A stretch of 64,000 nt of DNA from positions 5,602,001-5,666,000 of the forward strand of contig BSDZ01000079.1 in NCBI GenBank assembly GCA_030268105.1, written 5' to 3'. The notes beneath the pieces are model-generated. The model searched no databases and was not told where the DNA came from. It worked only from the letters and a program-made list of their open reading frames with translations. The DNA comes from Volvox africanus. Lineage: Eukaryota > Chlorophyta > Chlorophyceae > Chlamydomonadales > Volvocaceae. Positions 48,601 to 59,785 of this stretch are shown here, one piece after another. The position numbers and the translations under genes were made by a program. Each line of letters opens with the position of its first letter. Within the stretch, counting starts at the first letter, position 1.

Positions 48601-50079
48601 CGTCACTAAACCATAATGATGGCGCTAGTGAAATATAGCAAAATGACGGCGTTTAGAATGGATTCACGGATCCAAACAGTGCGTAAAACCTTCAAAAATC
48701 AACAGGAAATGATTCCCTCTTGATTCAGGTCTTTGATGAGGCGGCTTCTCTGGGATATCGCATGGATCTTCTGGACATCGGCGGCGGCTTCACGGGACAT
48801 TTTGACGAGCTAGGCAACGTCATGTTCGGGGAGATCGCCAATACCATTAACGCTGCCCTGGCCAAGTACTTTCCCCCCGGTGGTGAGCTGGGTGACGTGC
48901 GCGTCATCGCAGAGCCCGGCCGCTACTTTGCGGAGACCAGCTCAACACTGCTGACCCCTGTGATTGGACAACGTGATCGAGTGGCAAAGGACGGCAGTAT
49001 TCACAAGGATTACTGGCTGACGGATGGATTGTACGGCAGCTTCAATTGGTATGTTATTGGTTTGCGGGAGGACCGGGGGATTTCGCTGAAGGGAGCGGAA
49101 GGGTGACGGGGTATGACGGCGTGAAAAGGGGAGGGAGAACACAGGGGTTCATTATGTGGGTGGGAAAAGAGACGTGCCAACAGCGATCCTGATGATGTTT
49201 TTTTTATATAAATTAAGGTTTTTGATCTTTTCGTACTTCCGAATAATTATAACATATGATTTGCAGTCAAAAGCACGTAACGTCCCACGGCTGGTATGTT
49301 GGTTAAAAAATACAAAAGTAACGGGTCCAGACATCAGCAATCGCATATTTACGGTTTTGAGAAGGGGTTAACTTCTGCCACCGGCGAGGGTCTTTGGGGG
49401 TCCCTTTGGGCCTATTACTGTCCTATTTCTGGAGGCGGGCTGCCCCGGGAGTTCGAATACTGGATTTCTGTATCGGGAGACTTCGGTACTGCCCGCGCTA
49501 TCCGAAGCATTTGCCGATGTCTGAACGGGTCCATTCATGGAATTTGACTCTAGGTAAGATATAGATATCAAAATGTAAGAACAAAAATAACATTTTTGGT
49601 CTATCATGTTGTATTATATATTATGGGGATTATGTTACCGCTATTGTTATGAGGTTAATAATAAGCGCAAGACAAAATCACTGATAACATCTCTCGTGTC
49701 CTTCCGTTCCAATGCCCGCATGAATATAATGTACATATACATACACAGCATCGTGTACGACGGTCAGAACCCCGAGTATCGAGTCATCCGCTCCCCGGTT
49801 CAGCCGGAGCCCACCGACACTCGGCCGTACGTCTCCACCCTCTGGGGACCCACGTGCGACTCCGCTGACGTCGTCTACAAGGACGTAACGCTGCCGGCTC
49901 TTCGCAACGGCGACTGGCTTCTCTGGCCCAACGCCGGCGCCTACACGGTGGCCGGGGCCTGCGACTTCAACGGCATAGAGTTCACGCACCCCTGCAAGGT
50001 GTATGTGTGGTCGGATAGCGTCGTGGATCCGCAGGAGGAGCAGGAGCAGGGCGGGGAGGTGGCCGGGGAAGGACAGTAG
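45652..50079 (+). CDS. ODC: Ornithine decarboxylase (group IV, PLP-dependent)
   Basis: Six in-phase exons: 45652-45819, 46477-46866, 47258-47494, 47833-48087, 48729-49048, 49749-50079 (566 aa). It decarboxylates ornithine to putrescine, the first step of polyamine synthesis, as a cytosolic dimer with active sites shared between subunits. The PLP lysine is K202 in PYYAVKCY. Other family signatures: GVSFHVGS, the phosphate-binding DIGGGF (G368-370), AEPGRYF, DGLYGSFNCIVYD across the last intron, and the catalytic WGPTCDSAD (C493). About 100 residues before the fold are extra compared with animal enzymes (Ser/Thr/Pro/Ala-rich). The first ATG was chosen; a second in-frame ATG follows three codons later. 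All residues needed for activity are present. Confidence 0.92.
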
Positions 50080-50614
50080 GCAGTGGCTAACTTGCCGCCA
50101 CAGCGTGTGCCGCATGCCGCAAGAGCGGCAAGGATAACTGGTTGGCTGCAGCAGCAGCAACAAAATACAAGTTTTGGAAATCGGGTAGCATTATGTCGGA
50201 AGAGCAATAGTCAAGGAAAACGGGCAGAAAAAGGAAACGCTGAGCGATATTTTATTTGTTCAAAAACCTAGAAACGTATAACCAGAAAACCCAGATATGG
50301 CATCAGGCAAGCGGATGGGATCGATGGGGCCACTGTCGTGGTAATGCCGCCCGCAAGACCTCTTGCAGTTCGTAAGGGCGCGTCCAGCGCCTCTTGCTTG
50401 CCCCGGCCCGGGTCCCTTGAAAGAAGAGCGGAAATACCTTATATCGGAAGTCAAATCTTCAGAGCGAGGTTCTAGTATTTGCCATTATCGGCTACTGAGC
50501 ACGAGAGTTCTCGTATGTATGCGCTATGGCACCCATGGGCCATGTCATTAGCGATGCTTTTGTTGGCGGAAAACGTGGGGCGTCGCATCAGAGGAAGGAA
50601 AAGGGCTTCAAGGC

Positions 50615-50619
50615 TGTAA
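50615..50619 (+). promoter_or_regulatory. Candidate poly(A) motif TGTAA of ODC
   Basis: First TGTAA downstream of the ODC stop, about 535 nt away, immediately before a GTGTGT run. Confidence 0.4.
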
Positions 50620-51826
50620 TCTGTGTGTGTGTGTGTGTGATTATGCGTGTCTGTGCGTTATATATGGGTGGTTGGCAAGAGTATTAGCATCGGTCTTTTG
50701 ACCCTACGGCCTCTGGCAGCCTTTGTTGTTGCCATGCTGGAAATTGGCTGGAGGGCGATAGCACCCTCGGCCTTTTATTATATGCATATATGCGCCTTCA
50801 CAGCCCCCATTTGCCGCTTGTGGATTGTTTCAAACACTGTACGCGCCTCGCACACACACACACACACACACACTTCTTACGGTTAAATTCCTTACGCCAA
50901 TGGACTTTCTCCATTCGGTGATTCGCCCTATGTGCTGGTACCTCGTTTTTCAACGATCTTTTGGATATATTTGTTCTCCCGACATGTATTGATGCATGCT
51001 TAGCAGCTCGCTTCGTAAGTAGGCATGCGCAGCTTAAGTAGGTACTGCGAGACGAAGAAATGTAACTGCGACAGTGGGCTGGGCTCCTCGATCCTTTGTA
51101 ATGGAGTCGGACAGCTCACCTGCGTCGCTGTCAAGAATGGCGTCGCTGCTACGCTGTCTTGTTTGTCGAGTCTGAAAATTTCCCGTAAGCTGATAAAAGG
51201 GGGAGCGATTTGGGGGTCAATTTCTTGTCACGTGTGAGTACTATAAGAATGTCACAAATTAGAGGAATTGGGGTCTTCGTTCGAAGTTTTTCGGTCAGCA
51301 TCGGGCAATCGTGTGTGGACTATCTATTGGCAGGGACCGTTTCCTATCTGCCGCAAATCATATGCAACCTTGGCGATGATGATGATGGTGATAATGGGTG
51401 GTGGTGGTGGTGGTGGTGGCCCAGTCGTGATTTATGCAGACGCAATAAAGAGTACGAGGGGGTGGGGCCGGGAGTGCTGCAATAGCGGCGCTGCTGCGAC
51501 ATTCTGATGCCACGACGTGCTAAGTCACGATTTCAGCACTGCTACTGTTGCGTCAATTGTCCGTACCCGTTTGGCATTGTACTGGTCTCTGCCAACGTAT
51601 TATCTTAAGCTTTCCAGAGCGGACTGGGAGCATCTGGCAGCGCCTGCTGTTGATAAGCTCGCGCTTTCGGAGGCCAAGTGCATGTGTGTATGTCGGTGGG
51701 GATACCTATCTGTACGGGCATCCTGATTGTGTGCATGCATCCTTGGCTGGCTCGCTGGGTGGGCAGTCGTGGATACGATATTTTGTTCTCACCATCCTCT
51801 GGGGGAAAATTAGGAAATTTGGGTGA

Positions 51827-52153
<327 letters not shown>

Positions 52154-53301
52154 TGAAGGGGCATGCCTTGTGCTTACTGCGCTCCCCTTTCTGGGTCCCT
52201 CGGTTACCATGCCCATAACTTATAGGAAAGGCAATGTTGTGATCAACCCACCTACTCCCTGCGTACATCTTTTCTCAAGAGCCCTGTTACGTCTATGCGA
52301 AGCAATTACAGCAAAATCATTGCATGGTGCATCAAGATGTAGGTATTCGGTGGATGAGCTGTGCGCTGCTGTACATTCACACCATACTGGCACGCGTAGC
52401 GCATGTATTTCAGATTTTGAAATCGTGTTTCTGATACGTCCCAACGCGAAATTTACTATGATGCTCTGTCGATTGGTCGTGGATGTGTGTAGTAATGTGA
52501 AAAAAGAGTATGACACTCTTATAAATGGGATTTATGTCAAAATGCACGAAGAGGGAGAAAGACAAGTCCTAGGAAGGTAAGGGGCAATATCCCCTCAGCA
52601 AAATTGGCAACGTTACGGGGGCAAGGGGAGGGGAACACCGAAGTCTAACTACACGTGCACACTTCTCGTATGCCGACGTGTCGATAAGGGCCTGCAGGAA
52701 CCCAGGCTTTACCCGGCCTTGTACTACATAACCATGCGCTTGTTCGTAAATCCCTTTCTCTCCATCCGACTTAATGAGGTTAGGTAATTGTAGAATCCTG
52801 ATGGCAGGACGCGTACATCCGCCATTGGGGGGAGAGTGACTTCGCGGGGAGGCTTATGTCCGTACGGGGCTCGCCAACCAGCCATAAGGTGGTCAGAGTG
52901 TCATGAATTCGTGACATCGATTATCAAACATTGCAGTAACGTGTTTGAAAAGTGGAAAGACTGCCGCTTATGTACGGCCACTAAAGCCGTTCCGTAAGCC
53001 ATTAAAGTGAAAATCGCGTAATCCCACGGGCAGTCCGGAAACCCATCCAGTACGGCACCGTGTCCATTATGTCGCCATCAACGGCCGTCCGTCCTCTCTC
53101 GAGGACCTGATTACGCCTCAACTGGCTTGTACTGTAAACGAAACTGAGGGAGCAGTACACACAGATGCCGCACAGGAGCCGTACGCGCATGCGCTAAAAT
53201 GGCACAAGTTCACAATGGCACAATTACTACAAAAACCATAATAAGATAATTGACAGAAAAGGGTTGAGAAGCATGATTTCGGATTTGATCCGGATGGCAA
53301 G

Positions 53302-56166
53302 ATGGAGAAAAAAGGCAACCAGTTATTCTGCGGTAGTCTGAACATCAATTTGAGAGACGGACGCTGGTATCGTTTTTCCGATGGATCAAAAGGGGATATC
53401 TTTGCGTTGGTTAAGGAAGCAACCGGAGTTGATACCAAGGGAGCGTTTGAGATAGTAGCTGGACATGCAGGTATTGGCCTGAAGACTTCAGCCGGTCTCT
53501 CTCCGTTTAAAAATCAGGATTTAACCGCTCTTGAAAAAGCTAACCCCCAAACGTTGCAGAAAGAAGAAACATGGCGGGTTCTAGATAAAATACCGGAGAA
53601 TGCCCCTGCATTTAATCCGGAAAAAGATTTATCCCAAACTTTAAAAAAGAACAATTGGTGTCTTTCTGCTACCTATGAATACAGAAGCACGGATGGGGAA
53701 CTACTTGGCTATGTTGTAAGGGTTTTAGACGAAGAGGGCAAGAAGCAGACATTGCCTGTCAGTTATTGCCATAACACCAAGGCGAACATTAACAGATGGT
53801 GGCTAAAAGGATTTAGTGATAATGGTTATAAACCAATATATGGAGCAGAAAAACTTGGCCTATCACCATTGCAAAGGGTTTTAATTGTTGAAGGTGAAAA
53901 GGCCGCTGACGCAGCTGCAAAAATCTTTCCGGAACATACCGTAATATCGTGGATGGGCGGCTCTGCGGCGGCAAGCAAGGCAAACTGGAAAGCGGTGGGC
54001 GGTAGGGAAGTAACAATTTGGCCTGATAATGACGCAGTAGGAAAAAAAGCAGCGAAAACAATAATTACCGAAATAAACAAAGTAAATGGCTTCAGAGGAG
54101 CGGCAAGTATTGTCGATATCCATGCCTTGAATTTACCGCAGAAGTGGGATTTAGCCGATGAATTACCTGCTCATTTAACACGAAAAGATTTAGCTGCGGC
54201 CATTAGTAATGCCAAGATTCCGGAGAGTGAAAACAGGCTCGATAAGGATCTTGCAGGTCAGGTAAGATCGGTGCTTTGCGATAAGGAATTCGGCGAATAT
54301 GTTAATTATGGCATAAAAAGAGGAAAGCATGACTTGGGGCATGATTATCTGGACTTGAAGGATACTCTCTATAGGGAAATGCTTACTGCTTCTACAGTTT
54401 CTTTCATGCAGGAGAATCGTAATACTAAAGAAGTTTTAGAAATGAACGAGATGCTGGAAGCACCGGTTAAAAATATTCCTGCACTTGCCGGTAATATCTT
54501 TCAGATTTACGAAAACAGTAGAAATAGCAAAGCTATAAACGATTTTGCTACCGGGAAACAGACTAACTCCAATAACAGGGAACTTGCCGAGCTAAATCCT
54601 GCCAAAGGCAAGCTTCATGATGAATTAATGAAGGATTTTGTATGGTTACATCAAAAACAGCTAGGCATTGAATCATTAAATAAAGTACATCAGGATAAGC
54701 TAAGCCAGGATTTAGCAGAAATCATCAAGGGCTATAGTTTGAGCTACAAGGGCTCTGAAAGGGCCATGAGTGATAGTGATCGTAAAATAATAGCAGATCA
54801 CGCTTACAAGCTTATTGACAGCAAGGAGTGGCAGGAAGAGCTTAAGAAAATAGAGCTTGCCCGTAAGGAGGAAGTTATCGGTAAAACCGCTGAAAAACTT
54901 ATCGGTAATGTGATTGGCAAAAACCTTGAGCAGCTTGATAAAGCCAATGGAAGAGAAAAGGCAGTAAAGGTAGAAGTATCTGATTTTAAAGGGAATAAAT
55001 ACACTAATAGGATTGATTATCTAGCAGCTTTGGCAGAAGACAAGGAGCTAATCGCTAATTTAAAATCCTCTCCTCTGCACAAGGAAATTCAGGAAGCGGT
55101 AAAACAAAAGCAGTTAATTCTCAGTGAGCAGAAAGAAGCTGAAAACAGGAAAGCATATGATTTGCTCGAAGGCAATTACGGTAATAATATCAGGGCAATC
55201 AGGACTTTAGTACCGGGGTATGATTTTTACAGGTTGAATGAGAGATTAAAAGGATACAAGGAAGATCAGGCGTTGGAAGTACTGAAGAATGAGGTGCCAG
55301 ACCTTTACAGAAGGGCAATTACGCCAGATCTTGAGAGCATTTGTAAAAAATACGCCGGATCCCATCCAAAAAACCTCGGGTTATTCCGGAAAGAGCTGTC
55401 TATGCTTGAGAGGCTTAATCCTGAGAAATTACCTGCAGTAATCGAGGTATGTAAAACAAAAGGCATAAAATCAGCCATAAAATCGGTAGTTACAGAGAAT
55501 GAACTGGCGGTAACGTCAAAAACACTAGCTACCATCAATGAGTTCAGGAAAGGTGATAATAAACCGGTAAGAAAGGTATTTGACGTATTCGGCACGGAAA
55601 TCAGATCAGCCGATCAGGTTCTAAAAAACCTTGCCCAAGATAAGGATGTACTTAAGTATCTTGATAAATCATTTGAATATCCTGATCTGGTAAAAAAGAT
55701 CACGGGTAAAGAGGTAGAGGGTATTAAGCCGGAAGATTTTTCAGATAAGCACACTATACGCAAAATCATCAAGGATAATGAAAAAGATCATCCTGAAAAA
55801 ACCATGTTATTTAAACGGGAAATGGACTCACTTGAGCATTTTGCCTTTTTTAAAGTAAATACAGTATTAAGGAATTATGAAGAAAAGAATCTTGATACGT
55901 TAATCTCCGATGCAAACAGGGAAGTTACAAAAGCAATAAATAACACCATTCAAAGGGAGCTCGAGTGTTTAAGACCGAATAACGGCAAACAGGTTAAGGC
56001 TCATGATTTTGCTAGAAATAGTTTTGAAAATAAAACGGATTATCTGATATCAATAGGCAATGACAAACGCCTGAGCAATTATCTTGCAACGTCGCTTAGG
56101 AAAGAAATATGTGCCGCTCAGGAAGAACGGAAACTGGAACAACAGGCACAGATAACTAATTCATGA
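53302..56166 (+). CDS. Bacterial (Rickettsiales-like) TOPRIM/primase-type gene, intronless
   Basis: A single 954-codon frame rich in Lys, Ile, Asn and Glu, with AT-rich codons unlike every neighbour. The N-terminus (SLNINLRDGRWYRFSDGSKG) resembles primase zinc-ribbon-associated regions. Then YEYRSTDGELLGYVVRVLD, a TOPRIM core with VLIVEGEKAADAA (E197) and TIWPDNDAVGKKAA (D242, D244). The C-terminal ~650 residues are helical, Lys/Glu-rich and resemble long tails of conjugation/mobilisation proteins of Rickettsiales elements. Homologous residues (FGFDPDGK) precede the ATG back to a TGA at 53275-53277, so the original protein was probably longer and is 5'-truncated. There are no introns, Shine-Dalgarno partners or other bacterial genes. 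The origin could be horizontal transfer or an assembly chimera. Family assignment beyond TOPRIM is inference. Confidence 0.8.
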   Translation: MEKKGNQLFCGSLNINLRDGRWYRFSDGSKGDIFALVKEATGVDTKGAFEIVAGHAGIGLKTSAGLSPFKNQDLTALEKANPQTLQKEETWRVLDKIPENAPAFNPEKDLSQTLKKNNWCLSATYEYRSTDGELLGYVVRVLDEEGKKQTLPVSYCHNTKANINRWWLKGFSDNGYKPIYGAEKLGLSPLQRVLIVEGEKAADAAAKIFPEHTVISWMGGSAAASKANWKAVGGREVTIWPDNDAVGKKAAKTIITEINKVNGFRGAASIVDIHALNLPQKWDLADELPAHLTRKDLAAAISNAKIPESENRLDKDLAGQVRSVLCDKEFGEYVNYGIKRGKHDLGHDYLDLKDTLYREMLTASTVSFMQENRNTKEVLEMNEMLEAPVKNIPALAGNIFQIYENSRNSKAINDFATGKQTNSNNRELAELNPAKGKLHDELMKDFVWLHQKQLGIESLNKVHQDKLSQDLAEIIKGYSLSYKGSERAMSDSDRKIIADHAYKLIDSKEWQEELKKIELARKEEVIGKTAEKLIGNVIGKNLEQLDKANGREKAVKVEVSDFKGNKYTNRIDYLAALAEDKELIANLKSSPLHKEIQEAVKQKQLILSEQKEAENRKAYDLLEGNYGNNIRAIRTLVPGYDFYRLNERLKGYKEDQALEVLKNEVPDLYRRAITPDLESICKKYAGSHPKNLGLFRKELSMLERLNPEKLPAVIEVCKTKGIKSAIKSVVTENELAVTSKTLATINEFRKGDNKPVRKVFDVFGTEIRSADQVLKNLAQDKDVLKYLDKSFEYPDLVKKITGKEVEGIKPEDFSDKHTIRKIIKDNEKDHPEKTMLFKREMDSLEHFAFFKVNTVLRNYEEKNLDTLISDANREVTKAINNTIQRELECLRPNNGKQVKAHDFARNSFENKTDYLISIGNDKRLSNYLATSLRKEICAAQEERKLEQQAQITNS

Positions 56167-56223
56167 ATTTTCCCTCAACGTTCACTCCCTTTTACGTCGC
56201 TTCTCTCTAAAGGCCTTCGCTTA

Positions 56224-56228
56224 TTACA
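56224..56228 (-). promoter_or_regulatory. Candidate poly(A) motif of the carrier gene
   Basis: TTACA on the + strand, TGTAA on the minus strand, 400 nt after the carrier stop codon and only ~60 bp from the end of the bacterial gene. Confidence 0.35.
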
Positions 56229-56519
56229 CACACAACACCCGTTTGCATGTGTGACACAGTACGACACAAGCTTTAAAAACGTCCTGATCCTATACGCGCA
56301 CACGCACACGCACACGACACAAATACACACACGACTCTGAGCACGTGTCGTACTTATCACAGGGTTTAGATGAAAAAACGCTCCTAAAAATACGGCAACC
56401 ATAAGCGTCTTCCGGTCACCGCAGTCCTGAGCCCGCCAACCCAGAGCAACACACATCGGTCAGCCACTCAATAAATTCTTGAAGCTGCTGAATCATTATC
56501 GGTAAAACCCAACTCTTCT

Positions 56520-56533
56520 GAATTCGGCACGAG
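56520..56533. other. 14-mer identical to a cDNA-library EcoRI adapter
   Basis: GAATTCGGCACGAG matches the EcoRI adapter (AATTCGGCACGAG) of widely used lambda-ZAP cDNA libraries. It lies in the presumed 3' UTR of the carrier gene. It may be chance, or a trace of clone/assembly contamination. Confidence 0.6.
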
Positions 56534-56627
56534 GCCCTGGCGCATTGACGGAAACTATTTTGAGGACTTTTTTGAGGACTCCGTGTCTTCTCGGACTTTC
56601 TTGTACGATGTACCTGCACGGTGCCGT

Positions 56628-58449
56628 TCAAGCATGTGGCGCCGGCGCCGTCGGGGGCATCGGAGCCGCCCCGACGGCGGCGGTGGCCGCCGGTGCCGCC
56701 GCCGTCGATACCTGTCTTTGGTCGCCGGCGCTTCCGCCCCCAGCACCGCCAAGCAGTTTCAACATGGTGGTGTAGCCGAGGAAGCTCGCGCCGTCCATCA
56801 GGAAGGCCCGGGCCAGCGTGGGCCCTACGCCGCGGAAAAAGGCGCGGGCGCCAGCCTCTTCGTACATCTGCATGTACAAGATCAAGATGCGAGGTACGAC
56901 TCCTTTTGATGCACGGAAGTACGGAAGACTTCGTGTAAGACACCATGCGTACCCTAAATGTGAACCCCTGCTATCAGTACGGCGCTACCTGCGGCTTTTC
57001 GTTCATCTCTCCGTATTCCACACATACCCTTTGCTCCACACACAACCAAAAGCCGTACATCCCGAGCCCGCAAAGGCGGGTAGTAAAATACACACGTAGG
57101 CCCTACCTCCCGTGCAAAGTGCACCCAGGTCTTTCCCTGGCTGGCGATGGCGGTGACCGCTTGCACCCGTGTCTTCAGGACGTCTAACGGGTAGATGGGC
57201 AGCCAGGCAAGCACTCCCGCCAGGCCGCCCGCCACCACCTGGCCAAGGAACGTACAGCATATGGAATTGTGAGTGTGAGCGTAAGTGTAAGTGTAAGGAA
57301 TTTAACGAATGTGTAGGTACGTCGGAATGACATGACGAAGGTACAAAAACATATGATGAAGATACGACCAGAAATCAACCGATATTAGGGAACGATGGGC
57401 GGCAGAGCATGTGAATGCCGAGAGGTCGGGACTGCAACCTGGCGCTACGCCAGCAATGGAGCCTATGAAGGCAACATAACCCGCTGCAAAACTTGACAGT
57501 CGGGAAGAGCTTAAACGGACCGCTAAGCAACTGACCGGTTTGAAAATACGCTGTTTGAAAATATCTAATTTCGGTGGATCCAAGAAGGATGGATCAGCCG
57601 TACGCACCTGCGTCGTCGGTGGCGCCGCTTCCGGGTGGATTCCTGGCGATAACGCTCCAGCGATGTCGTGGTACAGCCAAAAGTACATGGCGTACGACGG
57701 TACGTCACGAATTACGGTCAGCGTGAAGCCACGATACAGACCTGCCGGATTCGAAAGGGGAGAGACCGGTAAACGAGTTGTGTGGAGCACACTCATAAGC
57801 TGGGCATTAGGTGAAAAGCCGTACATAAGCCGACAGCCTTAACGCCCTTTTGATCTTACTTCCTCTCAATACTGTACACTTTTCCAAATGTGCTGGATTT
57901 CCCCGAGACATTTTAAAATCTTATCTTCCCTGGTTGCCTGACGAAACTCACCTGTAATGCCGTCTTGTCTGAGGACCTGTGCTGCCAGCGCCGCCGGATT
58001 CCGGTACCCCGCTGACCCAGGGGTCGCTGTCTGGAGCTGCGCCCGAAGCTTAAGCAGCTCCACGGGCGACCAAAGAAACACCTGCAATGATGTCGTACAG
58101 TTGTCGTACAGAGGGCTTAGTACTGCTAACCAAGCATTCGGAGGCGGGCGGAGAGTGGCTTTAGTTGCTGCTGTGCCTTGGAGACTTCATCCCTTCATAA
58201 ACTACCAGGAAGGGTCACAGCCTCAAGGGCTCAGAAGAGATCGGGACCCTGGGGCCATATCGGTGGTCATCCTGGCTGTATTGCTGATGGTGGTTGTGGT
58301 GCTTGCAATGGTTCTGGTAGCGATACGACACCGGCGTGTACTTCTCCCTTCCCGGGCAAACCCACCTGAGCGAAACCCGACACGCTCCCCGCCACGAACC
58401 CGTGCCATGGCGTGGGTAATCTTGACTGCTGCTGCTGCTGTTGCTGTTG

Positions 58450-58481
<32 letters not shown>

Positions 58482-59785
58482 GGTGGTGGTGGTGGTGGTG
58501 GTGGTCACTCTGGTTCTGATCCGGAGGCAGATCGCCATGCGAATTCGATCCTCCGTCAGTGTCATCACTGCCACTGCTGCTGCTACAGACTCTACAGCTG
58601 CCGCCGTCGCCAACACCCCCAATACTGACGTTACCGCTGCTGACGGGGTAGGTGCCTTGAGACGCCGTACTGTCGTGCCCCAGTGGGTGGCGGCTGACGC
58701 CTGCGGCGCCGCCGCCGGCGAGACTGCGACTCACCGACGTCTGCACCGCTATCCAGTTGAGCAGTTTCCCGGTCAAGCTGGGAGACGCATGAACTTCTGC
58801 CATCTGCTGCTGCTGAAAATGATGATGGTGATGGAGGTGGAGTTGGTGGAGAGCTGTGGAACGCGAAGCGGGGCTGCTGCTGCTACTGTTGGCGCTGCTG
58901 CTACTGCTGGCGCTGCTGCTGCTGCTGGCGCTGACGGGGGTATAGGGGAGTGGATGGGCGCTGCAGTCCTGCTGCTGCGGATTCGCTGCAGTCTCAGTCT
59001 GAGTTGGAGCTGAAGGGCGGTGGTCGAGGGGTTGGAGGCAGGAGGAGGTGGGCAAGCCCATGTATCCATGCGGCGGCTGGTGGGGGTGGTGATATTCCCG
59101 CAGAGAGGGGGGCGCCTGTGGGTCCGGGGAGGACATCTGTCGTAGCGTCCAGCCATATGCCTAAGGGAGTCCGTTCGAGGGAAGGTCGGCAAGAGGGTGG
59201 CGGGGACAAGGGTATTCGGGATTCCATCAGGCTGGGTCGGCATAAAGCGTGAGAGGATCTAGAGGTGTAATGTGAGAGATCTGATTGGAAGCGTGTATGT
59301 GGGTATGTGAGTGGGGCGGATCAGAGCTTCAAGCGACCTCGCCCAAGCCGTGGGAGTGCGCCGTTGACACGGCGTGATAATGTAGAAATCATTGCGTCCA
59401 GAGCTGTGCCGCACCTGGAACAGGATGGCTGATTGAACGGAGGCGAAGAGAAGTGGGTAGGTTAGGCCCTTGAATGGGGATAGTATGCCCTCCTGGCGGA
59501 CCATCATCATGAGCACCTCGATTGCGTTTCGACCTGGGCCCCTATTCAGCGCAGCTTGCTGGAGCCGAACGCGCACTGTGTCTAGTGGCTGAGATACCGT
59601 GATTGCGAAAGCGCCGGCAACGGCTCCTGAAGGAATTCCCGTCGACGAGGACAACGGTAGGAACGCCTTGCTTCAAAGAACAATTTACTGGCGCCTTGAT
59701 TTAAGCATAATAAATAACAGAACATACCAGATATAAAGTCTCGTAAACCCGGGGTTATTGCAAAGGTGTCCATCGGAAAGTCCAT
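56628..59785 (-). CDS. Mitochondrial carrier (SLC25 family) with low-complexity insertion
   Basis: Seven in-phase exons on the complement: 59785-59728, 59626-59415, 59136-58366, 58081-57952, 57741-57608, 57238-57107, 56867-56628 (558 aa, against ~300 for the family). All three carrier signatures are present: P33-LDTVR, P353-VELLK, P452-LDVLK, each opening an odd-numbered helix. Between repeats 1 and 2, exon 3 adds ~240 residues rich in Ser, Pro and His, including about 12 His followed by 13 Gln. The protein should sit in the mitochondrial inner membrane (or another organelle) and exchange small solutes. The repeat sequences fit the amino-acid/acylcarnitine-type branch, but the substrate is not determined. 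A Gly/Ala/Pro-rich tail follows the last helix. The two neighbouring TTACA and adapter-like sites lie in its 3' UTR. Confidence 0.85.
58428..58506. repeat. Coding trinucleotide repeat (poly-Gln then poly-His)
   Basis: CTG/TTG units followed by GGTGGT units on the + strand encode, on the minus strand, a His run followed by a Gln run inside exon 3 of the carrier. As a triplet repeat it is expected to vary in length. Confidence 0.9.
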
